Notes under the pieces: model-generated | Databases searched by the model: none | Told to the model about the DNA's origin: nothing | The model's input: the letters and a program-made list of their open reading frames with translations, nothing else | Shown: positions 9,034-16,826 of the stretch, one piece after another | Position numbering within the stretch: the first letter of the stretch is position 1 | How the letters are laid out: the number at the start of each line of letters is the position of its first letter | Translations under genes and position numbers: made by a program | Assembly: GCA_949297275.1 (NCBI GenBank) | Contig: CASFQR010000009.1 | Coordinates: 1 to 33,023 of the forward strand | Reading direction: 5' to 3' | Source: an uncultured bacterium | GTDB lineage: Bacteria > Bacillota_I > Bacilli_A > RFN20 > CAG-826 | Length of the DNA stretch: 33,023 nucleotides

Positions 9034-9039
9034 ATTATA
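9034..9039 (-). promoter_or_regulatory. -10 box for the minus-strand GT2 gene
   Basis: TATAAT on the minus strand with 9 bases to the ATG. The expected start site falls 2-3 nt from the initiation codon. The -35 region is not clear. Confidence 0.5.
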
Positions 9040-9299
9040 TAATAAAAAAGCAAACTATTTGATAACTTGTTAAGTTATAACTGCAAAATGAAAAAACGAC
9101 AAATAAAAAATCATCCTTATTTATTGCTATATTATTAGCTAGAGAATGGGACTTTTTAATATTCAAAAATTGCTTCTTATTTTCTTAAATAATATTTAAA
9201 TACATACGGATTTGCGTCTAATAAACAGCAAAACGCCAATATTATATTCATTTTTAATCTTGCCTATAAACTAACATAATTGCCAACCATCATTTAATA

Positions 9300-9327
9300 T
9301 TGATTATTTAATTTTATTAACTAAAAT
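9300..9327 (+). promoter_or_regulatory. Promoter of the flippase-polymerase operon
   Basis: TTGATT (9300-9305), a 16-base spacer and TAAAAT (9322-9327), only 7 bases before ATG 9335. Transcription would start at or next to the ATG, giving a leaderless message. Confidence 0.55.
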
Positions 9328-9334
9328 TATTTTC

Positions 9335-12184
9335 ATGGAAGTAGCGGTTGGCTCAACAAAAAAAATTAAAAAGGGCGCGATATTTTCATATCTAACAATC
9401 ATCTTTGAAGTTTTAGTAAATTTTCTTCTTCTACGCTATTTAACTAGAGGCTTAGGAGATAGTTATGGTTTATATACACTCGCACTTAATACGATAAGCA
9501 TTTTTTTAATTGATTTCGGTCTAAGTCAATCCGTTACTAGATTTATCGCTAAATATCGCATAAACAACGACGCTGAATCTGAAAATAGATTCTTGGGTTT
9601 AATAGCTAAAATTTATTTAATTATTGATGCTTTTATCGTTATAGCGTGTGTAGTCGTCTTCTTTTGTATCCCATATATCTATGGTGGTTTAACATCTACT
9701 GAAATCGGCGACTTTAAAATAGTTTTTATTATTGTTGCAATTTATTCTTGCCTTTCTTTCCCATTTTTACCTTTAAATGGGATTTTAAATGGTCATGAAG
9801 AATTCTCAATTATCAAAATTTTATCAATGGTGCAGAAGGCTCTGACCACAATATTATTAGCCTGTTGTTTAATTTTTAATTTAGGCCTTTATTTTGCTGT
9901 GTTTACAAATGTGATATCTTCAGTGATAATCATTACCATTAAAGCGTTTTTTGTCTTTAAAAAATGTCACATTCGACCAAAATTAAATTATCGCGATAAA
10001 AAATTATTAAAAGGCATCATTGGTTTTACAATTTGGATTGCTATATCTTCGATTGCGTCGCGAATTTCTTTAAGCATTATGCCGACTCTTTTAGCTACAA
10101 CTCGCGATTCGGCTACGGTTGCTATCTTTGGCATTGCAATTACCTTTGAGACTTATGCTTTTATGTTTTCATCTGCTATCTCTAATTTATTCTTGCCGAA
10201 GGTGACAACATTAATAAGCCAAAACAATTTTGATGCAATTAATAAATCGTCAATTAATATCGGCAAATTTCAAATTATGATTGCTGGGCTCATTGCTAGT
10301 GGCTTCATCATTTTTGGACAAGATTTTCTTAATTTATATTTAGAACCGATCTATTCTGCCTCTTATTTACCGACGATCCTTTTGCTTATTGATGTTATCT
10401 TTAATACCATTTTTATAATTCAACAAAATGTTTCTTTTGCGATGGGGACCATCAAGCAAGCCTCAATTATTGAACTCACCGTATCAATTGTGCGTCTAGG
10501 CTTATGCTGGATGTTTGGTTATTTTTACGGCATTCTTGGTTTAACCATTTGTTATTTATGTGGCACGATAATTATTAATGGTCTGAAATGTTATTTTGTG
10601 TATTATCGCCGACAAAATTTTGATATTAAAAAATTTTTATTAAATGTTTTTGCTTTATATCTATTTCCTTTCGCGTTATCTCTATTAGCTGGTTTTCTCC
10701 TAGTTTACACTTTTGATACTTCAACCTGGGGTTATTTAATTGCTACAATCATCATTTATACAATCGTCTATTTATTCATTATGTTTGTTTTATTCCTTTC
10801 TAAAGGCGAACGAGCATCAATTGTTAATACCTTGTCTAAACGCACCCCTTTTGTTCAAAAAATTAGTGACGCGTTAATTAAAGTCGATAGTAAAGATGCC
10901 TTTGTGCCTAGATCATTAGCAATTGTTTTGCTAATTCTATCCTTTTTTGCCTCTTCATATCCTTTGAATGATATTTCTTTATTAGCTGTCTTATTTTTTG
11001 CTGTTATTGCTCTTATTGCCTACATCTATTTTCGTTTTCCTCTTGCTTTATTTAAAGATAAAAAGGTTGCCAAAAAATATTTTAGTGATGTCTCTTTATG
11101 GTATGTGATTATTTTTAGTATTTTAGTAGTGGTGTCAATGCTTGCAACTAGGAGTTTTAATACAGTTTTTGGCGTTGGCAAATTTCTCATTACAATTTGG
11201 TCAGCCTATTTGTTTGTTAAACTATTTTCATTTAAAACATTCTATAAATTATTCAAAAATCTCTTTTTTGCCATTTGCATTATTTCACTTTTCTTTACCC
11301 TCATTATCTTTATTAACGGCGAAAACTTTTCTAATTTAATTGTTAATGATTTATATTTCAATTATTTTTATATTTTCTTCTCGATCACTTCTTCTAGTAT
11401 TTTAGGAAACAATTGCGCGATCTTTTGGGAACCAGGTATTTTTGCCTCTTTTTGTTTGATTGCTTTAGCAATGCTAATTATTTTTGATAAAGATAAATGG
11501 TATAAACAATTACCATATTACTTGGTATTTGGTGTTTCTTTAATTAGCACTGGCTCACTAGCGGGATATATTTTAATTGTCTTTTTAGTTCCGCTTTTTT
11601 TGGTTAAAATCAATAAAAAAATTACAACAGTTTTGGCTTGGATTATCACCGTTATATTTGGTATTGGTGTTATTGTTTGCATCCCAATGATTGGCACAAT
11701 CTCGGAACTTTTCCCATATATTGCCGAAAAAGGCGTGAGCCTAACAACAAGAATATATGCGATGTTTGTTGATTTTGAAATCTTCTTAAAATTTCCTCTT
11801 TTTGGAGCGGGAAGTTCCTATCAATATTATTTCCAACTGATTTCTGAAACCAAATATCCTGGTTTACTAGATACTTCTTTAAATACATTTACCTACCTAT
11901 TAGGTGCTTATGGTATAGCGGGTATTTTATTTATTTTATTCTTTTGTTTTGCTTTTTTAATGAACAAAAAAGTTAGCCTTATTAATCGATTATTATGTTT
12001 TCTTTTAGTAATTTTAATATTTATTAAAGAACCACATCAAATGTCCTTATTATCAAATATCTTCATCTTTTATCTTGCTAACGACAATTATCTAACATCC
12101 GATAATAAAAATAACCCAAAATTTGTTCATTCAACCATCTTTCAAAAATTAAAGGATAAGAATCATGAAAAAGAACTGGCTTAA
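9335..12184 (+). CDS. Fused Wzx-type flippase and Wzy/O-antigen-ligase-like polymerase
   Basis: One uninterrupted 949-residue integral membrane protein. Residues 1 to about 490 match the polysaccharide/oligosaccharide flippase family: an N-terminal KKGAIFSYLTIIFEV helix, a FLIDFGLSQSVTRF loop at about 57-70, and roughly 12-14 helices. These would flip lipid-linked repeat units. A basic, soluble linker at about 490-523 leads to a second block of about ten helices with Wzy/ligase features: EPGIF at 699-703, STGSLAGY at 738-745, FPLFGAGSS at 820-828, and NTFTYLLGAYGI at 850-861. This block should join exported units. Flippase and polymerase are normally separate genes, so the fusion is unusual. 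The next gene overlaps by 20 bases. Domain calls are by motif and hydropathy; the fusion itself is seen directly. Confidence 0.85.
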   Translation: MEVAVGSTKKIKKGAIFSYLTIIFEVLVNFLLLRYLTRGLGDSYGLYTLALNTISIFLIDFGLSQSVTRFIAKYRINNDAESENRFLGLIAKIYLIIDAFIVIACVVVFFCIPYIYGGLTSTEIGDFKIVFIIVAIYSCLSFPFLPLNGILNGHEEFSIIKILSMVQKALTTILLACCLIFNLGLYFAVFTNVISSVIIITIKAFFVFKKCHIRPKLNYRDKKLLKGIIGFTIWIAISSIASRISLSIMPTLLATTRDSATVAIFGIAITFETYAFMFSSAISNLFLPKVTTLISQNNFDAINKSSINIGKFQIMIAGLIASGFIIFGQDFLNLYLEPIYSASYLPTILLLIDVIFNTIFIIQQNVSFAMGTIKQASIIELTVSIVRLGLCWMFGYFYGILGLTICYLCGTIIINGLKCYFVYYRRQNFDIKKFLLNVFALYLFPFALSLLAGFLLVYTFDTSTWGYLIATIIIYTIVYLFIMFVLFLSKGERASIVNTLSKRTPFVQKISDALIKVDSKDAFVPRSLAIVLLILSFFASSYPLNDISLLAVLFFAVIALIAYIYFRFPLALFKDKKVAKKYFSDVSLWYVIIFSILVVVSMLATRSFNTVFGVGKFLITIWSAYLFVKLFSFKTFYKLFKNLFFAICIISLFFTLIIFINGENFSNLIVNDLYFNYFYIFFSITSSSILGNNCAIFWEPGIFASFCLIALAMLIIFDKDKWYKQLPYYLVFGVSLISTGSLAGYILIVFLVPLFLVKINKKITTVLAWIITVIFGIGVIVCIPMIGTISELFPYIAEKGVSLTTRIYAMFVDFEIFLKFPLFGAGSSYQYYFQLISETKYPGLLDTSLNTFTYLLGAYGIAGILFILFFCFAFLMNKKVSLINRLLCFLLVILIFIKEPHQMSLLSNIFIFYLANDNYLTSDNKNNPKFVHSTIFQKLKDKNHEKELA

Positions 12185-13427
12185 ATATCTCATTTCTTCA
12201 ATAATATCTCTCTTGGTTTTTTCCGCCACTTTAGTTTCTTTTTCTTTCGGTTCACAAAATCAGCTTTCTTTATTAAAGGACGATTTAATTAATTACGCCT
12301 CTAGTATTGAAGAAAGATTATATTTTTCTATTGATAACGCTCCTAATAAAATCTCATCGCTTTTGAATTCTTCTGCTTTATATAATTTAGAAAATCGTTA
12401 TCGAACATACGCCTTAGCGACTAGGATGTTTACTGAAAACTTTTATTTTTCTATTTCTTATGATGATTCGATATTAGAAAAAGATATCAATTTATTAGAA
12501 AGTAAAGAATCGCCACGCGATAACCAAGATTTTATTTATCTAGGTAATCTACCTATTTTAGATGGCGAAAGATTAGATTTAGATAATGATAATTATTATT
12601 CTCGTTATAGTTTTTTATCTAGTAGTGATGATGCAATATATATCCCAGAAGATTTCGCTAACGAGATATGTGAACAATTTAATTTAGATGGCTACAAAGA
12701 TATTATATTTTCCGATGATGTTAATTCGGGTTATCTATCAAAAATTAAGGTTGAATTAAAGAATGTTTTAGATGATGAATTTTCTTATGAATGTAAATTG
12801 CGCGGAGTTTATTCTAATGAAAGCCAATTAGCGAATGAATTAAAACATATTCCTAATAATCAAAATATTCCTAATATAATTTGTTCGCCAGCCCTTTTTG
12901 ATAATATTGATTGGGCAATGGACACACTTTTATGTGTCTTTAAGCCGCCGCTATCAGCAATTTATGTTGAAAATTATGGTCGCTTTTTAAATGTTTTAGA
13001 AAGTGCGAGTCAAAATAAAAAAATTAATATTAATTTTGATTGTAACCTGAATGAAGAAATTGCTAATTATTTTAATAGTAGAGTTGAAACAATTAATAAT
13101 TATTTCTTTTTTAATTATCAGTGGATCTATTATCTAATTGGTGCAATTTTAGCCCTTTCTTATCTAGGTGTTATCATCTTCTATTTACGAAAGTTTAAAA
13201 CTAATTTTTATATCAATATAGCTATCTTAGTTGGAACTTTCTTGATATCTTTTATCGTTTTACATTTTATTAATTTCCCCAATATAATTATTCCTTCTAA
13301 TTCATCGTTGTATTGGACAATATTATGTCTAGCTTTTTATCTTATTCCTTTGTTTTTACTATGTTATCCAAAGTCCAAACCAGAAAAAAATCAACTACAA
13401 AATCTTTATGAGGAAATTTATATTTAA
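12165..13427 (+). CDS. Membrane protein with FtsX/MacB-like topology, function unknown
   Basis: A 420-residue protein with an N-terminal helix at about 6-28, a large extracytoplasmic domain (30-315) and three C-terminal helices (about 318-340, 348-369, 380-400). This one-plus-three layout, together with a DDAIYIPEDFANEI segment near 155-168, recalls MacB/FtsX-like ABC permeases and their external core domain. No ATPase gene is adjacent, and sequence similarity is too weak for a firm call. It starts within the end of the flippase-polymerase gene after an AAGGA, so the two are translated together. A role in export or length control of the polymer is inference from position. Confidence 0.6.
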   Translation: MKKNWLKYLISSIISLLVFSATLVSFSFGSQNQLSLLKDDLINYASSIEERLYFSIDNAPNKISSLLNSSALYNLENRYRTYALATRMFTENFYFSISYDDSILEKDINLLESKESPRDNQDFIYLGNLPILDGERLDLDNDNYYSRYSFLSSSDDAIYIPEDFANEICEQFNLDGYKDIIFSDDVNSGYLSKIKVELKNVLDDEFSYECKLRGVYSNESQLANELKHIPNNQNIPNIICSPALFDNIDWAMDTLLCVFKPPLSAIYVENYGRFLNVLESASQNKKININFDCNLNEEIANYFNSRVETINNYFFFNYQWIYYLIGAILALSYLGVIIFYLRKFKTNFYINIAILVGTFLISFIVLHFINFPNIIIPSNSSLYWTILCLAFYLIPLFLLCYPKSKPEKNQLQNLYEEIYI

Positions 13428-13435
13428 GAAGTAAT

Positions 13436-14575
13436 ATGTCTAAATCCAAATGTTTTATTTTATGTAATGTAAATAATGCGCTGTCATCATACCTTTTTGC
13501 GTCCAATGCCGGTAGTAATTTATCCTATTATATCGCTAATTCACTTCCAAAAAATTATGATGTATACCTTTTAAATGTCGGTGCGCCTATAAAAAGATGG
13601 CCATTTAAAGAAAAAAACCATCAATTCCAAGTTAATTCATTAACAATAATTGAATTTGCTGGTGGATTAACTATTTTACCTACAAGAATTAAAGCCAAAT
13701 TAATTATTAAACGCGCGATTAAATTCGCTTTAAAAAACAAAGAAACAGGTGATAAAATCATTGTTTATCATTCATTGTCATTCTCAAAATATTATCAAAC
13801 TCTTATTGATTCATTCTCTCCTAAGAACGCAGTTTTATTTGTTGCCGAGTTATATTCTGATGTAGGTAATATAAAATATCCAGTTATAAAAGAAATCGAT
13901 TATATTAAGGAATTTAAAAAGACGATCATGATTTCGCGTTCTCTTTATCGCAAGATCTTTAAAGAGTCAAAGGAGAATCAAACAATATTTTTATATGGTG
14001 CATATAATTCACTTAAAAATCTTGCTCATAAAAGTAATAGTGATTTAATTCATGTTGTCTATGCTGGCACTGCCTCGAAAATTAAAGGTGGACTTTTTAA
14101 TATTCTTAATGCGTCTAAATTGTTACCTAAAAATTATCTTATTCATATCTTTACCCAGGCTGATGAGTCACTAATAAATTATTTAAAATCGTTCCCGGTT
14201 AGCTATGATGGTTATGTTAATGAAAACGAATTATTAGAAATCATTCAGCTTTACGATATCGGTTTAGCCACTCAAAATCCGCATTTAGTATTTAATGAAA
14301 GTTCCTTTCCTTCAAAGATTATTACTTATTTAGCGTGCGGCTTAAATGTTGTCTCCTCTAAATCCATCAGCGTTACCGATTCCCCCTTTTTAGATAAGGT
14401 TATCTTTTATGATGAAGATGAAAGTGGAGAGAATTTAGCCCAAGCAATTATTAAATCAGCAAATCACATTAATAGAGCAGAAAACGCGAAATATATTTCT
14501 CAATTAGATGATGAATTTAAAGCAAATTTATCAAATTTATTAGAAGGGGGATCTGATGAAAGTTTTTATCATTAA
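13436..14575 (+). CDS. GT-B-fold glycosyltransferase
   Basis: A 379-residue protein with an N-terminal region that could bind acceptor (CNVNNALSSYLFASNAGSN, then YYIANSLP) and a clear GT4-like C-terminal domain: VVYAGTASKIKGG at about 203-215, a GYVNENELLEII helix near 260, and the donor-site block NESSFPSKIITYLACGLNVV near 286-305. The Glu and the SFPSKI element are typical of retaining GT-B enzymes that act on lipid-linked saccharides at the inner face of the membrane. It lies 8 bases after the FtsX-like gene, with a weak AAGAAG as ribosome site, and overlaps the next transferase by 20 bases, so it is within the operon. Sugar specificity is unknown. Confidence 0.75.
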   Translation: MSKSKCFILCNVNNALSSYLFASNAGSNLSYYIANSLPKNYDVYLLNVGAPIKRWPFKEKNHQFQVNSLTIIEFAGGLTILPTRIKAKLIIKRAIKFALKNKETGDKIIVYHSLSFSKYYQTLIDSFSPKNAVLFVAELYSDVGNIKYPVIKEIDYIKEFKKTIMISRSLYRKIFKESKENQTIFLYGAYNSLKNLAHKSNSDLIHVVYAGTASKIKGGLFNILNASKLLPKNYLIHIFTQADESLINYLKSFPVSYDGYVNENELLEIIQLYDIGLATQNPHLVFNESSFPSKIITYLACGLNVVSSKSISVTDSPFLDKVIFYDEDESGENLAQAIIKSANHINRAENAKYISQLDDEFKANLSNLLEGGSDESFYH

Positions 14576-15737
14576 CGGTAACGCGAAAATTTCCTCTTGG
14601 CAAATTTGTCAGAATATTTCTGAAGCGCTTACTAAGCGCGGCAATCAAGTATATGTTGCTACTCCAGATGAAAAACCGCATGACTGTAATTTTAATTATT
14701 ATCAAATTGGAAATAATATAAATCGTCGATTCAACCGTCTATTAACTCATTTAGATGGTTCCGATGGTTTTAGAAATTATTTAGTTACTCGTAAATTGAT
14801 TAGATATATTAATAAGATAAAACCAGATGTAGTCCATTTACATACATTGCATGGTTATTTTATTAATGTTTCTTTGCTTTTAACTTATTTAAAAGATAAC
14901 CATATTAAAACAATCATAACTTGTCATGATTGTTGGTGGTTTACTGGTCGCTGCGCGCATTTTTTTAAAGACAATTGTGATAAATGGCAAACGCTTTGTC
15001 AAAATTGTCAACATAAAGCAAATTACCCTAAAACTATATTAATAGATCGTTCTAAGAAATATTTTTTACTGAAAAAAAGAATATTTGCCGCCTACGATAA
15101 TTTGATTATTACGTGTGTCTCTAATTGGTTAACTAATTTATGTTCACAATCACCATTTTTTCAAAATAAACGCCTTGTTACCATCTATAATGGCGTTGAT
15201 CCTAGTGTTTTTCAATTAAAAAAGATCAGAGAAAAATCTTCGCAGATTAATTTAATAAGCGTTGCTAATCAGTGGGGAAAAAGTAAAGGCTTAGATATGA
15301 TTCTAGATCTTGCCAATAATTTCCCAACGATTAATTTTACTCTTGTTGGTCAAATAAATAGCAACATCCATCTTCCTAAAAATATTAACCATCTTGAAAG
15401 AACATTAACTATTCAAGAATTAAATGACTTATATTGCGCGCATGATGCTTTGCTTAATTGCTCTAAGCAAGAAACTTTCTCTTTGATAAATATTGAAGCC
15501 CAAATGTGCGGCTTGCCGGTTATTTGTTTAGCGGACACTGGTTGTCTAGAAACAATTGATTTACAAAATTCTTTTCCGGTTGAGCGTTATGATCTTGCGT
15601 CTTTTAGTGCAGTAATCAAAAAATTTCTTGAGCTAAAAGATAATATTAATCATCAGGCATTACGAGAATTTAGTGAAAGATTTTCAAAGGATATAATGGT
15701 TGAATCTTATTTAAAACTTTATGATAAAGACTATTGA
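14556..15737 (+). CDS. Family 4 glycosyltransferase
   Basis: A 393-residue GT4 enzyme. The acceptor domain has HLHTLHGYFIN at about 94-104 and the Cys/Trp-rich block TCHDCWWFTGRCAHF at 122-136, followed by further cysteines at 141, 148 and 151. These features mark a GT4 subgroup found in exopolysaccharide and capsule loci (WcaC-like). The donor domain has YNGVDPSVF at 211-219 and the EX7E pair E306/E314 (KQETFSLINIEAQMCGLPV). SD AAGGGGG lies just before ATG 14556, inside the preceding gene. It stops with TGA, which argues against TGA being read as Trp here. It probably transfers a hexose or deoxyhexose to the growing repeat unit; which one is not visible. Confidence 0.88.
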   Translation: MKVFIINGNAKISSWQICQNISEALTKRGNQVYVATPDEKPHDCNFNYYQIGNNINRRFNRLLTHLDGSDGFRNYLVTRKLIRYINKIKPDVVHLHTLHGYFINVSLLLTYLKDNHIKTIITCHDCWWFTGRCAHFFKDNCDKWQTLCQNCQHKANYPKTILIDRSKKYFLLKKRIFAAYDNLIITCVSNWLTNLCSQSPFFQNKRLVTIYNGVDPSVFQLKKIREKSSQINLISVANQWGKSKGLDMILDLANNFPTINFTLVGQINSNIHLPKNINHLERTLTIQELNDLYCAHDALLNCSKQETFSLINIEAQMCGLPVICLADTGCLETIDLQNSFPVERYDLASFSAVIKKFLELKDNINHQALREFSERFSKDIMVESYLKLYDKDY

Positions 15738-15766
15738 TGCAAATTTAATTTTTACTAATCATGATA

Positions 15767-15774
15767 GGGGGGGG
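15767..15774 (+). repeat. G8 homopolymer in the ribosome-binding region
   Basis: Eight consecutive G residues in a very AT-rich background, ending 7 bases before ATG 15782 of the asparagine-synthase-like remnant. The tract acts as an extended SD, and a change in its length would change the spacing to the start codon. Confidence 0.7.
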
Positions 15775-15781
15775 ATGAAAT

Positions 15782-16311
15782 ATGAATAACTCAATTGAAA
15801 GATGCATTGCAACCTACTTAGTGCTACGCGATATGCCAAAAAACATTAGTCCTTTAAGTGGGCAGAAAATTGATTTAAGTCTCGAATCTCACCCAAGAGT
15901 TAACATTAAAACAAAATTAGACTTAAATAGTTATTTAAAAGAATATTTTAGTGAACTTGATTTTACTAAAACTGGCATTTGCCTTAGTGGTGGTATCGAT
16001 AGCGCTCTCCTTGCTTCTTATTTGCCTAAGGGCACACTTGCTTCACATTAAAATATCCAGAAGTGACAGGCGTAGATGAAGTTCAACAAGCCCGCATCTA
16101 TGCAGAAAAATTTGGTTTAAGATTAATTGAAGTGCCAGTAACCTTTCAAGATGTCTTAGATTTTCAAGACGATTTGATGTTACAAAAGGGTGAACCATTA
16201 TCACCAATTGAAATTGGTCTATATAAAATGGCTATCCGGGCTTTAGATTTTGGTTTAGAAAATCTAATTACTGGTTCAGGCGTTAATTTCAATTGCTTTG
16301 CTGCCTTTTAG
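15782..16311 (+). pseudogene. Asparagine-synthase-like PP-loop protein, frameshifted and 3'-truncated
   Basis: The first frame (15782-16051) contains the ATP-pyrophosphatase loop GICLSGGIDSALLASYL. It then needs a one-base shift near 16040, after which the frame from 16042 reads FTLKYPEVTGVDEVQQARIYAEK-type sequence on to ITGSG and stops at 16309-16311. The family normally continues for roughly another 100 residues, so the 3' part is missing. Family members of this short type lack the glutamine amidotransferase domain and occur beside licD and sugar-nucleotide genes in capsule loci, where an amide-forming modification is plausible. The truncation point meets the equally truncated convergent licD. 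The assignment is by motif; non-function is inferred from the two lesions. Confidence 0.8.
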
Positions 16312-16319
16312 CATAACTT

Positions 16320-16652
16320 TTAAAGCAAAAAAGCGTTTTGGTGGTAATTTTCAAACAAACCCGCAAATTCATATTTATTTGGATAATCTTCTAAAATTGC
16401 TGCCTTAATTTTATCAAAATCTTCTAGATATGCTGCGGTATCAATATCATCATCCCAAGGTATAAAGCCTTGATGTCTTATTGCACCTAGCATTGTTCCA
16501 TGCATTAAATAAAAGGGAATTTTTCTTTTTCGACATGCTTGATAAATATCATCAAAGATTTCTAGTTCAACATCCTTTAATAGTTGGAGTTTTTTATCGC
16601 TGAGAAGATACTCATTTAAATTATTAGTTAAAACATTTTTTGTAGATTTCAT
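16320..16652 (-). pseudogene. LicD-family phosphotransferase, 3'-truncated
   Basis: The intact N-terminal part of a LicD/FKRP-like nucleotidyl/phosphocholine transferase: the LMHGTMLGAIRHQGFIPWDD block with the catalytic Asp cluster WDDDID. About 110 residues remain of the usual ~260-280; the reading frame ends soon after ENYHQNAF. LicD proteins attach phosphocholine or related groups to surface glycans. The remnant has lost its C-terminal domain and is probably inactive. Promoter and SD are still present: GAGGT lies 5 bases before ATG 16652, which is preferred over TTG 16658. The end lies 8 bases from the end of the convergent asparagine-synthase-like remnant, so one deletion probably truncated both. 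Confidence 0.8.
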
Positions 16653-16664
16653 TTTCAACCTCGA

Positions 16665-16688
16665 AAGTATTATATAGAGATAATACTT
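16665..16688. promoter_or_regulatory. Inverted repeat over the licD promoter
   Basis: Perfect 8-bp arms AAGTATTA/TAATACTT around an 8-base centre. The minus-strand -10 box TATAAT (16674-16669) of the licD remnant lies inside it, the normal place for a repressor operator. A similar but shorter sequence, AAGTAT-atta-ATACTT, occurs at 32819-32834. Confidence 0.5.
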
Positions 16689-16780
16689 AATTTTTAAGTC
16701 GATAACACTAATTGATTGTTTTATGCAGAATAATTGTATAAATAAATAATAATGTATTATGCAAAACTTGCATTCCCAAT

Positions 16781-16809
16781 TGCGTACTCACTTGATATTT
16801 GTTAAAATA
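16781..16809 (+). promoter_or_regulatory. Promoter of the capE-capG-capF operon
   Basis: TTGCGT (16781-16786), a 17-base spacer and TAAAAT (16804-16809). An SD, GAGGT, follows just before ATG 16827. It is divergent from the licD promoter, so the 175-base interval may hold shared control sites. Confidence 0.65.
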
Positions 16810-16826
16810 AGGCGAGGTAAACGAAG

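Larger units (their letters stand above)
9025..9334. other. Divergent intergenic region upstream of the flippase-polymerase fusion
   Basis: 310 AT-rich bases with no supportable gene. It contains the -10 box of the GT2 gene at 9034-9039, a palindrome ATAACTT-gtt-AAGTTAT at 9062-9078 between the two divergent genes, and the promoter at 9300-9327. The palindrome could be an operator for the GT2 promoter. Confidence 0.5.

Noticed and set aside
10800-10950. The flippase-polymerase joint as an artefact of two overlapping genes
   Set aside because: The frame runs through without stop or shift, and no SD-start pair was seen at the linker. It still deserves a read-level check.
15735-16311. Programmed frameshift in the asparagine-synthase-like gene
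   Set aside because: No slippery heptamer or downstream structure was seen at the shift near 16040, and the gene is also cut short at its 3' end, so decay is simpler.
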